Source of the DNA: Basidiobolus meristosporus CBS 931.73
Lineage: Eukaryota > Basidiobolomycota > Basidiobolomycetes > Basidiobolales > Basidiobolaceae
Length of the DNA: 64,000 nucleotides
Direction: 5' to 3'
Assembly: GCA_002104905.1 (NCBI GenBank)
Contig: MCFE01000218.1
Coordinates: 60,719 to 124,718 of the forward strand
Shown here: positions 1 to 10,740 of the stretch, one piece after another
How the letters are laid out: each line of letters starts with the position of its first letter
How positions within the stretch are numbered: position 1 is the stretch's first letter
Program-made: the position numbers and the translations under genes
Notes under the pieces: model-generated
Database searches by the model: none
What the model saw: only the letters and a program-made list of their open reading frames with translations
Told to the model about the DNA's origin: nothing

Positions 1-76
1 TTCTAAAACAGCATCTGGCTAGTATTGTTATCAATTGTGTGAGATCCAGGGGACTTACTCCATAGCTCACACACAT
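1..76 (+). mobile_element. tnp2-type (CACTA-like) transposon, copy A, left part
   Basis: These 76 bases match the reverse complement of about 17100-17200 in tnp2 copy B (shared words such as 'gtgtgagatccaggg' and 'cacttactccata'). The match breaks exactly at the start of a gypsy LTR and resumes after 6120. This is therefore the left shoulder of the transposon into which the chromovirus inserted; the rest lies before the window. Confidence 0.7.
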
Positions 77-740
77 TGTTGTATCCAAGACAAAACGCCA
101 TAAAATCTTGAATGGTTTAACTATGCCCAAGTTACAATTAAGTGCCAAATCTGAGAATTGTCAGAGAGTGGCAGAAATATTAGCAGTTAGGTTCTGGTTT
201 AATATTGGTCTTGTATATAGCCAGGTTTGGCTACAAAGGCAACAGAGTTAGTTTGCTTTGCAGGCTAGGCTTGGGTAAAGACCAGAACACAATTGTGGAA
301 TTCTTAATTTTGCTGAGGCACAATCTTAATATTGTTGAGACATACACTAAACCAAAAGGTTCAGTAAGCTTTATTTATACTTTTCTGATCAAGCTGAATT
401 AGTAAGCATCAAGAGACTGGACTAATTAAAATCAGTTTGGATGCTGATAGCCACATAAAATAAATGAAAACTGCATCATTAATCAGCTGATGTCTTGGCA
501 GCTGCTAAGTGGTTGGATAGATCACAGATGAATAATCACTTAGGAAGGCTTAGTAGATTGATTGAGGACAGAATGACCAATTGAGAATTGATAAGGTGTT
601 ACAGCTAAAAATAGATTCTGAGAATTGATAAAGTGAACCATAACTTGGATTAGCTATTTTTGGGTTAGGGAAAATCAGTTAGGGTACTAGATTTTCTAAC
701 AGAGCAAAATTGGCTAAGTTTTGAATGTTGATGCACAACA
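77..740 (-). repeat. 3' LTR of gypsy-1 copy A
   Basis: Begins TGTTGTATCC and ends GATGCACAACA on the plus strand. It aligns along its length with 5517-6120 and, in reverse complement, with 57972-58668. It is preceded by CACAT (72-76), half of the target duplication. The LTRs of this copy differ by many substitutions and indels (664 versus about 604 bp), so the insertion is old. Confidence 0.85.
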
Positions 741-794
741 TCAATTCATACTGGAGGAGGAGTGCTTGGATACCTTCTGGGTTTCTATGCGGCT

Positions 795-935
795 CCAATG
801 TTGATTGATGATGGCAACATCATCAAAGTTGGTGTATGGTTCCCAGGTGTTGTGTTTAGCATTGTGACTGTTGTACTTGACCAAATAGAAACATTTTGTT
901 TCTTCCCCATCATGATCCACAATAGCTTCAACTTC
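795..935 (-). pseudogene. Chromodomain at the C-terminus of the gypsy-1 A polyprotein
   Basis: Read on the minus strand from 935 to 795, a 47-codon stretch is open and has a chromodomain pattern: EVEAIVDH at the start, then a FYLVKY core, NTWEPY, and a closing helix ending NQHW. In chromoviruses this module follows integrase and binds modified histone tails to direct integration. It lies just after the integrase C-terminal remains and just before the 3' LTR, as expected. It is better kept than the rest of this pol region, although whether it is in frame with integrase was not shown. No start codon belongs to it; it is a domain of a decayed polyprotein. Confidence 0.75.
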
Positions 936-1201
936 CTAGGTTTTAGAAGTTACCAGGTTGTGAGATTTATATTGGGGTGAAGAAGATAGAAAGTTCTTGG
1001 CTAGCAGTGATCCAGTATTGTCTTGAGTACATAAGATCCTCCAGTAGCGCATCTGACAACTTTAAATGGGCCCTCATATTTGGGGTCAGGTTTAGATTAT
1101 TGGTTTGGATCCAGTGTCATGACATATGATGCATCTGGGAAGTTGCTTTTCCTGTATCTTGAGCCATATGTTGAAGTCATCTCTTTCTGTGAGTCTTTAC
1201 T

Positions 1202-1894
1202 TCAGGCACTAATAGCAGGGTAGACAATGTTGGTAAAGTGCCTAAGCCAGTTCATTTGCTTGTCTGTATTCAACTTTGCCAACTTGGTATTCTGGTAGTC
1301 TCCCAATTGGTTGAATTTTCTTCCAAATATTAAAGAAAATGGTGTCAATCCATGTAGAGCAGCAATTTTGGTGTCAATAGCATACTGTACAGGGAAAATG
1401 TACCTGTCCCAATTCTCCTTGGCACCTTTGGTAGATTTCCTAAAGAGGTCAACCAAGATCTGAACATGTCTTTCAGCAAGTTCATTAGCTTTAGGATAGT
1501 ATGGAGTGATCAGATGGTTGTCAATGGTGCTATTCAGGCAAAGGGCTTTGATCATGGGATTCACAGATTCTGCTCTATTACTAGGTTGAATGACCTTAGG
1601 GAATCCAAAGAGGCAGCAGAGCTTGAACAGTGCTTGAGCAATAGTGGCAGCATACTTCTCTGGGATAGCTTTGAGGAAGTCAAGTTGTGTGCAGACATCC
1701 ATAATTACAAAGAGACAGTGATTACTGTCATAACTAGTAGTGAAAGGTCCATCTAGATCAAATGAAATTTGATCTATAGGAAGGCTTGCATGGATGGGAC
1801 TCAAAGGGGGAAATCCATGGCGGTGTGGTGGTGTAGAGGTACTCCTGGGAGAAGCTACACAACTCAAGGAGTGTGAGGTGTCTAATGGGTGCAA
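1202..1894 (-). pseudogene. gypsy-1 A integrase core (decayed)
   Basis: An open stretch of 230 codons covering the integrase catalytic core. Around residue 50 there is a DLDGPF...LFVIMDV block carrying the first acidic region, then a GFPKVIQ block where the usual SDNG/DNGxEF is degraded to SNRAES, then a conserved TPYYPKANELAERH block matching the usual TPYHPxxNGxAER. The second catalytic Asp is lost, so the enzyme would be inactive. It lies between the RNase H region and the chromodomain. The upstream HHCC zinc-finger part is not recognisable in this frame. Confidence 0.8.
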
Positions 1895-2240
1895 TAACCT
1901 CCAGGTCTAAACTGCTGATGTCTTTGTCAATATGTCTCTATGGCAAAGCTCCTGCTTCTCTTGCTTCCTAGGTGCTCCAAGTGTCTCCAAAGGCCTCTGT
2001 GTGTCTTGTGCACTACCCTGAAAAGCTCCTTGATGGCAGGTCTGAGATGCACTGTTGAAGGCAGGTGCAGTGATCAACTGCTAATCAATAAGGTAGAAGT
2101 GTTACTGATAGAAGAAATGATTTATTGATGAGGGATTGCTTTCCCTCAAATACTTTTCCTGATTGCCAAATGATTACTAATGACAAGGTTCTAGAAGATT
2201 TTAGGTATCAGTGGAATTCTTAGTAAATGACTCCTCTGTA

Positions 2241-3420
2241 TCAACGTTTCCATTCATTGGTATGTAGGATTCTCCAAGTTGCTGAATCCAGTTGAGAAAT
2301 TATTTCAAAAGTTGTAGTAAGTTTACTTATTATGTCAGTAATCACATGTCCCTCCCAAGGTGAAGTTGGGAAAAGTCTTGAAAGGTGGTCAGGCAGGATG
2401 TTGAGAATTCCTGGGTAATGAATAACTGTACATTCATAATCAAATAGTGTATCAAGCCAGTTGGTAAGCATTGGAGTCAGATTTTTTTAGGTGTGGATAT
2501 AGACAAGGGCTTAGTGGTCAGTGTACAAAGTAAGTGGGTTACCCAATAGATACTGATGAAACTTCTTCAAGGCAAAGATTATGGCAAGTAGCTACTTCTT
2601 GGTGGCAGAGTGGTTTCTCTCAACAGGTTGTAGGGATCTGGCTTGAAAAGAGATCCAGTGAGGAGGATATGGGTCTTCATCCTTGTATAGGACAGCCCCC
2701 ATCCCAACATTAGATGCATCTGTAGCAACAAGAAAGCTCTTAGTAAAGTCTGGGTGTGATAAGGTGGGTGCTTGTGGGAGCAATTGGCAGAGTGACTCAA
2801 ATTCTTGGTCATGAGCCTTGTACCCAGCTGAGGGAAGATGAGAACTATGGCATAATGCATGCAAAGAGGCACTTAATGAGGATATGAGTGGAATGTGTTC
2901 CCCAAAATAGTTGAATACTCCAAGATAATGTTGAAGTTGCTTGGCACCAATGGGTTTTAGCCATTCCAGAATATGGACCTGTCTCAAAGGGTCAAGCCGG
3001 TGGCCATCTGGTGTAAATATGAATCCAAATAGATTGATTTGAGGCAAGCAAAGCTGCACTTTTCAGTTTTAAGAGTCAGTCCAGCAGCTATCAGTCTATT
3101 GATTACATCAATGAAATGAGTTGTATGATCATCATGGTTTATGGAAAATATGATGACATCATTAACAGATACTAAGACATATAGTGCATTCTTGGGTATC
3201 AGAGTCATGACTCTCTGGAAATTGCTGGTAATTTTCATTAGGCTAAAGGGAGCTCCCTGAAACTTCCATTGCATACTGTTCCAAGTAAAAGCAGTCTTAT
3301 GCTGATGATCAGGATGGATCTAGAATTGGTGATATGCACTGTGTAAGTCCAGCTTGGAGAATACTCTTGTGCCTGATAGTGAGGAAGAAAATCCTGGATT
3401 CTTGGAGTTGAAAATTTATT
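2241..3420 (-). pseudogene. gypsy-1 A reverse transcriptase / RNase H region (decayed)
   Basis: Several overlapping minus-strand frames together give a Ty3/gypsy RT and RNase H. At 2984-3274 the fragment has the MQWKFQGAPF..LM block of RT and a catalytic box reading VNDVIIFS in place of YVDDVIIFS. At 2592-3059 the thumb/tether ('HLDPLRQ..WLKP', 'HYLGVFNYFGEHIP') leads into an RNase H with TDASNVGMGAVL. At 2241-2471 there is the RNase H tail (DYECTVIHYPGILNILPDHLSR). The loss of the first catalytic Asp and the frame breaks make it a pseudogene. Confidence 0.8.
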
Positions 3421-3737
3421 GTCTTAGAGAAGTTTATTCAGAGGTCTAGGGTTCATACAGGGCCTCTTCAGAGTAAGATTTCCATCAGTGTCTTTCTTGG
3501 GTGCAAGAGTCAAAGGGCTGTTAAATGTTGTGTTGACAGGGGCTTGAGTGATAAATCCATTGTCTGCCTACTTTTTGACTATTTTATCAACTAAGTGTTG
3601 GCAAGAATGCAGAATTGAGTTTTTCCTCCTCTATGTTAACTCACCTCATAGGGTTTCTAGAATAACAATGGATTCTGGAATAGTGCAGAAACTGTTCCTG
3701 GGAATGACTTGGTGTTGTTCAATGGCTGGCTGAATTT

Positions 3738-5478
3738 TCAATTTGACTGCTTGAGAATATGCTTGAAAAGTTGGGGTGACTCCTCTGCTTCCAGATGGGG
3801 TGAGATAATCTCTGAAATCTGATCCATTATGGGTGGCTGAGATTTAGTGATTCCAGGATATGAAACTGGTAGTCTGCCTATGTGAAAGCCAAGTTTAGTA
3901 AAGGTATCAAGACCAATAACTACTGAGGCCCATCTCAAATGTCAATAACTTCCATTTGATGGATTATAGTCATTGAACCACAATGTATGCTAGTTGGATT
4001 GGTGATACCAATTCTTAGGGCTAGAGGTCCTTGGCTGCATGTATGATTTTCCTGATTGCTTTTCTACTTCCAATTTGAGTTCTTTGACTACATTAAGTGA
4101 TACAATAGTGTTGGATGGTCTAGTATCCAGTAGTGATACATATCACTGGCCATTGTGTCTGAGTGACACCTCTATAGTTTTTAGCTGTGTATTTAGTTGC
4201 TACTCTTCTTCAACAGGTACAATTCTAGCCAGAAATTCAAAGAAGTAGTGATAATCTTGAACCATAAGTCCTTCATATGCTTCCCTGTCACACTGTTGTT
4301 TGGATGATCATCTAGAATCTGAATAGTTTTTGCTGATGGTGTACAGTCCTTCTCAGGACAGGCAGGTGATCTATGTCCCATCTTTCCATATTTAAAGCAT
4401 TTGTCATCAGCATATAAAACATTTGGTATTTTGCCCCTTCTCTGACACATTTCTTGACTTGTTTGGCTGCTTAATGATGCCTTTGCATTCACTATTAGAA
4501 TGACAGCATCAACTATGTAACTCACAATGCTTGGTAGCAGATAACTCTGTCTTGGTCACATGGCTGATCTCTTTTCCGGTTGATGTTGCATTGCAAGTGG
4601 CGTTGCTGGAAGCCTGGCTCACAGCTGCAGTCATGGTGATTGCAAGTGTACATATCTCTGAGATTTTGTCATTGGCACATGCACGGTTGCATGCTTTGAC
4701 AATAGCAATATTGCTCTATAGCTGGTGTGAGCAGTTTGAAAGAAAATGGGAAGCAAGCAATAGAATATCATCACTAACTCCAGCTGATCTCATTTGTCTC
4801 TGGAATCTATCACAGAAGTGTTGCACAGATTCACGTTTTTGAGTTTTAGTTTTCCATAAGTTGCAGTTTTGATGTGCTTTCTTGAGGAGATCTTCAAAAT
4901 GGCCGCAAAAAGATATTTTGGGCAATTTTCCATGCACTATCAAAAGCAATATTCACTTCAACCCAGTCAGCATCCTGTATGGGGAGACAGAGAGGCAGAA
5001 GTCTAGCCCACTTGTTGTCCGGATCTAGCTGGTATGCAGCTAAGACATGGCTAAATTTGTAAAGAAGCTCAGTAGGATTCCTTATGGCATTGGCTCCTTC
5101 AGCATAAAGAGGCAAGGATCTTGGGACAACCACTGGGGCAGGTCTAGAGGGAGATGCTGATTTGGATGATCCAAAGGCATGACTTCTTGGTGGCTGATGC
5201 ATAGTAAGGCTTGATAGATTTTCAATTCTGTCAATTACTATATCAATATTCTCCAGATCTTTTTTGATAATTCCAGTTTCATCTTGGTGACCAGACTTAA
5301 CTTGAAGGAGTTCATCTCTGCAATAATTGTCAGATCTTGTCTTGGCAAGCTTTGAGTGTGCAAGCATCCAGGTGTTTTGTTCATACATGTTTTTTTCAAG
5401 CTGTTGAGTCAGTTCTTCTTGATTTCTGTGAGCTTCTTCCTATATTGAGAAATTTTGATTGCTTGCTACTGAGGACAT
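3738..5478 (-). pseudogene. gypsy-1 A gag-protease (decayed)
   Basis: From an ATG at 5478 the minus strand encodes a broken copy of the gag-protease seen intact at 58708. Matching blocks are the N-terminal MSSVASNQN, the LYAEGANAIRNPTELLYKFSHVLAA capsid region at 4894-5388, the WKTKTQKRESVQHFCDRFQRQMR block at 4716-4949, the zinc knuckle (CFKYGKMGHRSPAC, second Cys changed to Tyr) at 4193-4525, and the protease tail VVIGLDTFTKLGFHIG near 3738-3938. Frame breaks occur near 4190, 4530, 4720 and 4900. The domain order gag-PR-RT-RH-IN-chromodomain is that of chromoviruses. Confidence 0.82.
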
Positions 5479-5516
5479 CTTGTAAGTAGTTGAATGTATT
5501 GGAATTCAACAAACAG

Positions 5517-6120
5517 AGTTGTATCCATGAGAAAAGTGCAACAAAACTCTTGAACAATTTAACTGAACCTAAGTGACTACTAAGTGCAGAATCTTAGAAT
5601 TGTCAGAGAGTGGCAGAAGTATTAGGAGAGAGGTTCTGGTCTAATATTTGTCTTGTATATAGCTGGGTAGGCTTCAAAGGCCACAGAGTTGATTTGCTAT
5701 GCAGGCTAGGCTTGGTGTTCTTGGGAGTGCTAAATGTGATAGGCTTGGGTAGAGACTAGAATTGAATTGTTGGCATCTTAATTTAGCTGAGGCACAATCT
5801 CAATTTTGTTCAGAAACACACTAAACTGAGATGTCCAGTAAGCTTTATTTATACTTTTTGATCAAGTTGAGTTAGCAAGTACCAAGCAACTGGACTAATT
5901 AAAATCAGTTTTGATGTTAATAGGCACATAAGATAAATGAAGAGTGAATCATCATTTGGCTGATGTCTGATCAGCTACCAAGTAGTTGGATAGATCTCCA
6001 ATGAATAATCACTTAGGAAGGCTTTGCAGATTGGCTGAGGATGTAGGACAACCTGAAAATTGTTAAGGTGTGGCAGCCAAAATAGAAAATAGGCCAAGTT
6101 CTAAATGTTGATGCACAACA
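5517..6120 (-). repeat. 5' LTR of gypsy-1 copy A
   Basis: Direct repeat of 77-740; ends GATGCACAACA at 6120 and is followed by CACAT (6121-6125). On the minus strand it contains a TATA-like motif followed about 40 nt later by a TGAACAAAA sequence, at the position where the intact copy has TCAACAAAA. The left edge is mutated (GAGTTG instead of TGTTG). Confidence 0.8.
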
Positions 6121-6497
6121 CACATTATTATTACCCAAACACCAACATTAAGAGCATCATATTTCCACAGAGAGAACATACAGAGGTCCACATGCAATTG
6201 CAGCAAAGTTGGCAATCTACTAGACATTGGCCAGAATATGGAATTGATTGCAACCCAGAGATACTTAAGATAGTGGGTATCAGTTGGAGCAAGTACCTTT
6301 CACAGGGAGCAATACATTTGCTTTACAACAATATTCCTATACTGATGACCAAGTTGTCCATGGGCATTTCAAGCTAAGTGAGCCCTAGGAGATTCCATAG
6401 AAACTTGAAAGAGTTGACAAGATATTCCAGAACATCTGCTACCCTAAGTTCTTCTCACAGGTCCCTTATAACATTATACAAGTATAAAATACAAGTA

Positions 6498-6858
6498 TGT
6501 TATGATCTACCGCTTGAATGTTTAAGTTAGATTGGTTTCTGGTTGAATCAATTAGTTATATGCTTAGCCTATCAGTATATCAGTGTTATCTATCAAATCA
6601 GAGTATTAGTCAGCAAATGAATCCGCAGATCCTTATCATATAGAAATAGATATATCAAGTAAGATCTTGTTGTGTGATGACAATGCAATTAAATGAGGCA
6701 TCAGCTACCACCTACATTAGGAACTGGTCAGCCATTGATCTGGCAAAATATATATACAGAGCTGATGGAATCTCAATAAAGATCAGTTCAAGTTTTAGTG
6801 AACACAATACTAGCTAAACTCCCATTCCTCCAAAACTCTTATACCAAGACTTGTAACA
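6498..6858 (+). repeat. Solo LTR, family copia-3-like (TGTTA...TAACA), first orientation
   Basis: A 361-bp unit starting TGTTATGATC and ending ACTTGTAACA that interrupts the tnp2 coding region. It is an inverted copy of 7028-7396. Perfect TGTTA/TAACA ends suggest an LTR. No matching internal region is next to it and no clean target duplication is visible. Family assignment to copia is by the short size only. Confidence 0.6.
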
Positions 6859-7027
6859 CATACACATATGTAACAATACAAATGCAAAGACTGGATGAAC
6901 CAGAGAGTTATTTATTCAAGTGGCATTCTGAAGCCATTCCTACCAAGAGTACATTGGAAGCATTGGCAGTTGCATGTGGACACTGTAGGAATATTGATCC
7001 AGAAGTGAATCACCAAAGCCAACTTAA

Positions 7028-7396
7028 TGTTAGAAGTCTTGGTGTAAGAGTTGCAGAGGAATAGGGAGTTTAGCTTGTATTGTATTCACTAAAGCTTGAA
7101 CTGATCTTTATTGAGATTCCAGCAGCTTCTTACATACATTTTGCTAGATCAGGTGCCAATTAATTATATTTCCTAATGTAGGCTGTAGCTGATTAATCCT
7201 TTGATTGCATCATCATCACCCAGTAAGATCCTGCCTAATATGTCTATTTCTGTCTGATAAGGATTTGCTGATTCATATGCTGACTAATGCTACTGATTTG
7301 ATAGATAATGCTGATATACTAATAACCTAAGCATATAACTAATTAATTTGAACAAAAACTGATCCAACTTAAACACCCAAGTGGCAGATCATAACA
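7028..7396 (-). repeat. Solo LTR, same family, opposite orientation
   Basis: A 369-bp unit beginning TGTTAGAAGT and ending ATCATAACA on the plus strand; its reverse complement aligns along its whole length with 6498-6858. The flanks share TTAA (before 7028 and after 7396), a plausible short target duplication. Comparison with tnp2 copy B ('caacttacacctattgtgc') shows this insertion lies inside formerly continuous transposase sequence. Confidence 0.62.
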
Positions 7397-8220
7397 TTAA
7401 CACACCTACAGCTGTTGTGCAAGGTGTTCATAATGGGATTTGAGTGGCTATACTACAAATATAAAGCTGAATGTGTAGATCTCTGCTGCTACTGTATCCA
7501 TTCTCTACTCCATCATGCTTGGTGTGCTGAGAATATTGGGCCTTGCTTCACCTTTTGGGAGTTTCCTATGGAGCAGATGTATGGGGAGATAGGAAGACAA
7601 GTCAAGTTGCAGGCACTGCCATATCCTAGTCTCATCAAGAATATTACCTTCATGGCTGTCATGGATGTGATGAGTTAGTAATTGGAGGACAGCCAGGAAG
7701 AGTTTGAAAATACTGAGTACAGATGTGCACATGGGGACACCTGTGCCTATAGCATTAGGAAGCTTAGTAGTCCCAATGCGTGGGTTATCAGTTACATAAT
7801 GCAAAGTTAGGTTGGGAGCAACAAGTAACTACCTTTTACTAGGAAACCTCTACTAAGGTATGCCAGATTTCTCTTGGTCTCAAGCCAACTTCTGCACCAA
7901 TCAGTGCAGATTTCACAACGACAAGGGTAACAATGCACCTATAAGGTGGACCAGAGTCCAGCATGGAGAAGGAATATATTGGCTAAATACCCAAAGTTCT
8001 TTGCAGATATTCAGGAAGTATTCATGGCAAAAGTGGCAGCAACCAAGTATATGTTTGCAAGATGTACATGTTACCAGCAGTACAAGGAATATGGCAACTT
8101 TGCAAGTATCACGCTAAAATGCCATAAAGCTGAGGTAATAGTAGCATGTCAATTGCAGCAGATGTGTGATCCAAACTATATGTGGAATAAACAAAGTAGT
8201 AGTGGTTAAGGTATGACATT

Positions 8221-8505
8221 CTAACAGTTTTAAAGCACTCTGTATTTATTTGAGTGGGCGCAACTAGCCTATATATGCATTGTTTTATATGGTAAGAAGC
8301 TTAATAGTGTTCTGACTGCCTCCTTGCAGACCTTTGCTGGCATTATAATAGTATGATGGCTTACTGCTTGCTCTGTATATAGCTACCATACCAATTTACC
8401 AAATGGTGTTTTCTGTTTCTACCTCCCCTGGCACAATTGATATATTCCACTGTAAAGTTACCCTAGTTTATTTGCTCATGCTTCACTACCTTTTGTCTCC
8501 TATAA
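8221..8505. other. Gap between tnp2 copy A and copia-1: no gene seen
   Basis: AT-rich sequence probably belonging to the 3' end of the tnp2 transposon. It includes 'accaatttaccaaatgg' (near 8393), which has an inverted counterpart near 22880 downstream of tnp2 copy C. No ORF or RNA gene was recognised. Confidence 0.5.
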
Positions 8506-8580
8506 AGACCAAGACTGGTCTAGAACTGTTAGGTAGATTGTTAGCTGCTGAATGAGATCAAATAGTCCAATATTTCAACA

Positions 8581-9300
8581 CTTCCCCTCAACTAAATGAT
8601 TTATTGATCCTAATTCCTCTCTGAGACTCTCAAATTATGGCATAGCTAGTGGTTTGCCAATATATATGCCACTATTCTCTCAGTTGGACAGTCAACTAAC
8701 TCTTCTAGGTTATTTTCTACTGCTTCCCTCACAAAGTGGTGTTCTAGGTCTATGTGGTTAGTTCTGGCATAATCAATATGATTCCTAGCTAATGAAATGC
8801 AACTTTTATTATCTTTGTTAATAGATGTTGGTTCATCTGAATCAAAGCCTAGGTCTTTGAATTATTTCATAGCCATATAGCCTTCTTAGTTGCTTGCAAG
8901 CAGCCATATATTCAGCTTAAGATATAGATAGTGCCAAAGTTGGTTGTTTCTTGCAATTCCAAGTAATAGCTGCACCAGCATAAAGAGATACATACCCAGT
9001 GATAGAGCATATATCAATCAGATCTCAACTCCAGTCTGAATTACTATAACCATCAAATATTTGCCTAGTAGCTGCTTCAGAGTATTTCAGTACCATATTT
9101 GTGGTACCTTGTAGATATTTAAAAATCCACTTAACTGCTATAACTTGATCTGATCCATAATGAATTGAATGATTATTCCAACTGCCACTGCAATTTTAGG
9201 ATATGTAGACACCATTAGGTACATCAGGCTACCACCATTGATTCAGAGGGAAAGTTTTGGTTCATATCTGATATGTTTCACCTAATACTGGCAGAGATTT
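8581..9300 (-). pseudogene. copia-1 outer copy: RNase H / C-terminal pol (decayed)
   Basis: The minus strand carries remains of the copia RNase H seen in better condition at 10735-11409. The DNA aligns almost throughout (for example 'caatatgattcctagctaatgaaatgcaact' and 'caaccatcaaatatttgcctagtagctg' counterparts). Stops in every frame prevent a long ORF. Confidence 0.7.
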
Positions 9301-9302
9301 GC

Positions 9303-9812
9303 TCAATTATTGATTACTGTCAATGGGGGTAGCTGCAGGCTTGTAATTTCCATTTTGAAGCATCTAAGACAGTCCCTGATGTACATAGACTGATTCAGCA
9401 CAGTTTTCTGCGTATGTATGTCAAATTTCACTTCACTTCCAAGAAAAGAGCTCCATTTTCTCAGAACTTTCATCTCAAACTTGCTGAAGAGATCTGATTT
9501 TGTCTGTTCAAGTGCCTCCTGGTCACTTGTATCCATTATTAGGTTGTCAACATGAAGAACTAGGATGATCACACCCTTTTTGAGCTGCTTCACATATATA
9601 CTGTGATCTGCAGTGCTACAAAGGAGCCCAATCTCCTCTAAGTATGTGTCAATCTTCTTGTAACATGCTCTAGGTGCCTGCTTAAGCCTACACAGCAGTT
9701 TCCTGAGTCTGCACACCTTATGGGGGCTTTTTGGATTGATAAAACCTTCTGGTTGTTCCATATATATTGTTTGTTGCAAATACCTATTTAGAAGGGCTGA
9801 TTTGAAATTCAT
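9303..9812 (-). pseudogene. copia-1 outer copy: reverse transcriptase fragment
   Basis: A 169-codon open fragment of copia RT. It starts inside the fingers region (MNFKSALLNRYLQQTIYMEQPEGF), continues through CRLKQAPRACYKKIDTYL, STADHSIYVK and the catalytic box LHVDNLIMD, then EQTKSDLFSKFEMK and FLGSEVKFD. The usual YVDD motif reads HVDN, so the second catalytic Asp is Asn. The inner copy has the same Asp-to-Asn change. The N-terminal part of RT and all of integrase are deleted upstream. Confidence 0.8.
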
Positions 9813-9915
9813 TTTGTGTAGATGTGGACTGTGAACCGCTGCAAGGGCTAGAACTATTTTACCACAAATATGCTGTGATGCTCCAGAATCAGTTCCCCAT
9901 TCATTACTTGGTAAC

Positions 9916-10372
9916 TTGCACTCTCTTGTACAGTTACAAATAGCTGCTCATTGGTGGTTATATGGCTTGCCTGCTCCAGTTTCTGTTTTTTGTCTGCTTG
10001 TGACTTCTTGCATTCCCTTGCCCAGTGTCCTGGCTTCTTACAGTAGTTACAGCCACCAGGTTTTCTTTAATTTGTTGCTTTTCCTTCTTCTCTATGTGCC
10101 TTTCTGAGCTGAATAACGCTTTGTCTTCAATTTTCTCTGCTTGATTATTATGGCTGAGTTCTTCATTGAGAGCTCTTCCTTTGACATAGTCTAAAGTCAA
10201 ATTACCTTCTCTGCTTTCAAAAGAAAGTATGAGTGGCTCATCATTGTCAGGTAGACAGCAACGCAGACAGCCTATCTTTTCTTCATCATATACACCCGCA
10301 TAAATGCTGTAAAGCTCTTCTGCAAGTGTCTCCACTCTGGTAATGAGTTGTAGCATGTCATCATCTGGCTAC
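9916..10372 (-). pseudogene. copia-1 outer copy: gag C-terminal part with zinc knuckle
   Basis: Open over 132 codons from 10356 leftwards (MLQLITRVETLAEELYSIYAGVYDEEKIGCL... then SFESREGNLTLDYVKGRALNEELSHNNQ), matching residues after the MRKKPDDD site of the inner copy's gag. The zinc-knuckle region ('CNYCKKPGHWARECKK'-type codons near 10010-10050) follows. It was separated from its N-terminal half (15112-15480) by insertion of the inner copia element at 10373. Confidence 0.75.
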
Positions 10373-10740
10373 TGTTGCAGTTTAAGAAGTGATTTGGATA
10401 TAAGGAACTTATCAAGAAATAGTGATAATAGCTGAACTGTTGTTTATTCACAAAGAAGCTCAGTATTTATACCTTTGTAGAAGTAATACTGCTGTAACAC
10501 TAAGTAGGGAGGGTTTCTCAATATTCAGGAGCATTCTGTAACAGTTTCAGGGTTAGTACAAAATGTTTGGTAAGAGTGCTAATTTGGTCCTAACCTAGGG
10601 TAATAATCCTAAGATCATACATCTGGAGAAAGTGGCAAAGTTAAGGCATTAAATGAGTCCTACAGTGACTAAGACTAGTCTTGAATTGCTAAGTAAATTA
10701 TTGGCTGCTGAATGATACCAGATAGTCCAATATTTCAGCA
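10373..10740 (-). repeat. 3' LTR of copia-1 inner copy
   Basis: Direct repeat of 14743-15111 and related to 15514-15881. It begins TGTTGCAGTTTAAG and ends TATTTCAGCA. It is followed on the right by the polypurine tract complement CTCCCCCTCAAC. Divergence between the LTR pair is clearly visible by eye (several per cent), so the insertion is not recent. Confidence 0.85.

Larger units (their letters stand above)
77..6120 (-). mobile_element. Ty3/gypsy chromovirus (gypsy-1, copy A), full length but decayed
   Basis: An LTR retrotransposon on the minus strand. LTRs lie at 77-740 and about 5517-6120 (ends TGTTG...CAACA). The 5-bp target CACAT stands at both outer edges (72-76 and 6121-6125). Between the LTRs, reading right to left, come gag with a zinc knuckle, protease, reverse transcriptase, RNase H, integrase and a chromodomain, all interrupted by stops and frameshifts. 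The gag and protease match the intact second copy at 58708-60330. The element sits inside tnp2 copy A. By order of domains and the chromodomain it belongs to the chromovirus branch of Ty3/gypsy; it is almost certainly non-functional. Confidence 0.88.
6121..8220 (+). mobile_element. tnp2-type transposon, copy A, right part (decayed transposase)
   Basis: Plus-strand remains of a tnp2-type (Pfam Transposase_21-like, CACTA group) transposase, recognisable by comparison with copy B on the opposite strand. Blocks include NTNIKSIIFPQREHTEVHMQLQ at 6150, LFKWHSEAIPTKSTLEAL near 6905, the strong EWLYYKYKAECVDLCCYCIHSLLHHAWCAENIGPC region at 7440-7560 with EQMYGEIGRQVK, and YMFARCTCYQQYKEYG near 8045. 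The arrangement 'YY...E..D.....IHSLLH.A...E..GP....WEFPMEQMYGEIGR' is the conserved C-terminal half of tnp2 transposases. Stops and two solo LTRs (6498-6858, 7028-7396) interrupt it. Confidence 0.72.

Noticed and set aside
762-980. Plus-strand 72-codon ORF with hydrophobic segments
   Set aside because: It is the antisense of the gypsy chromodomain region.
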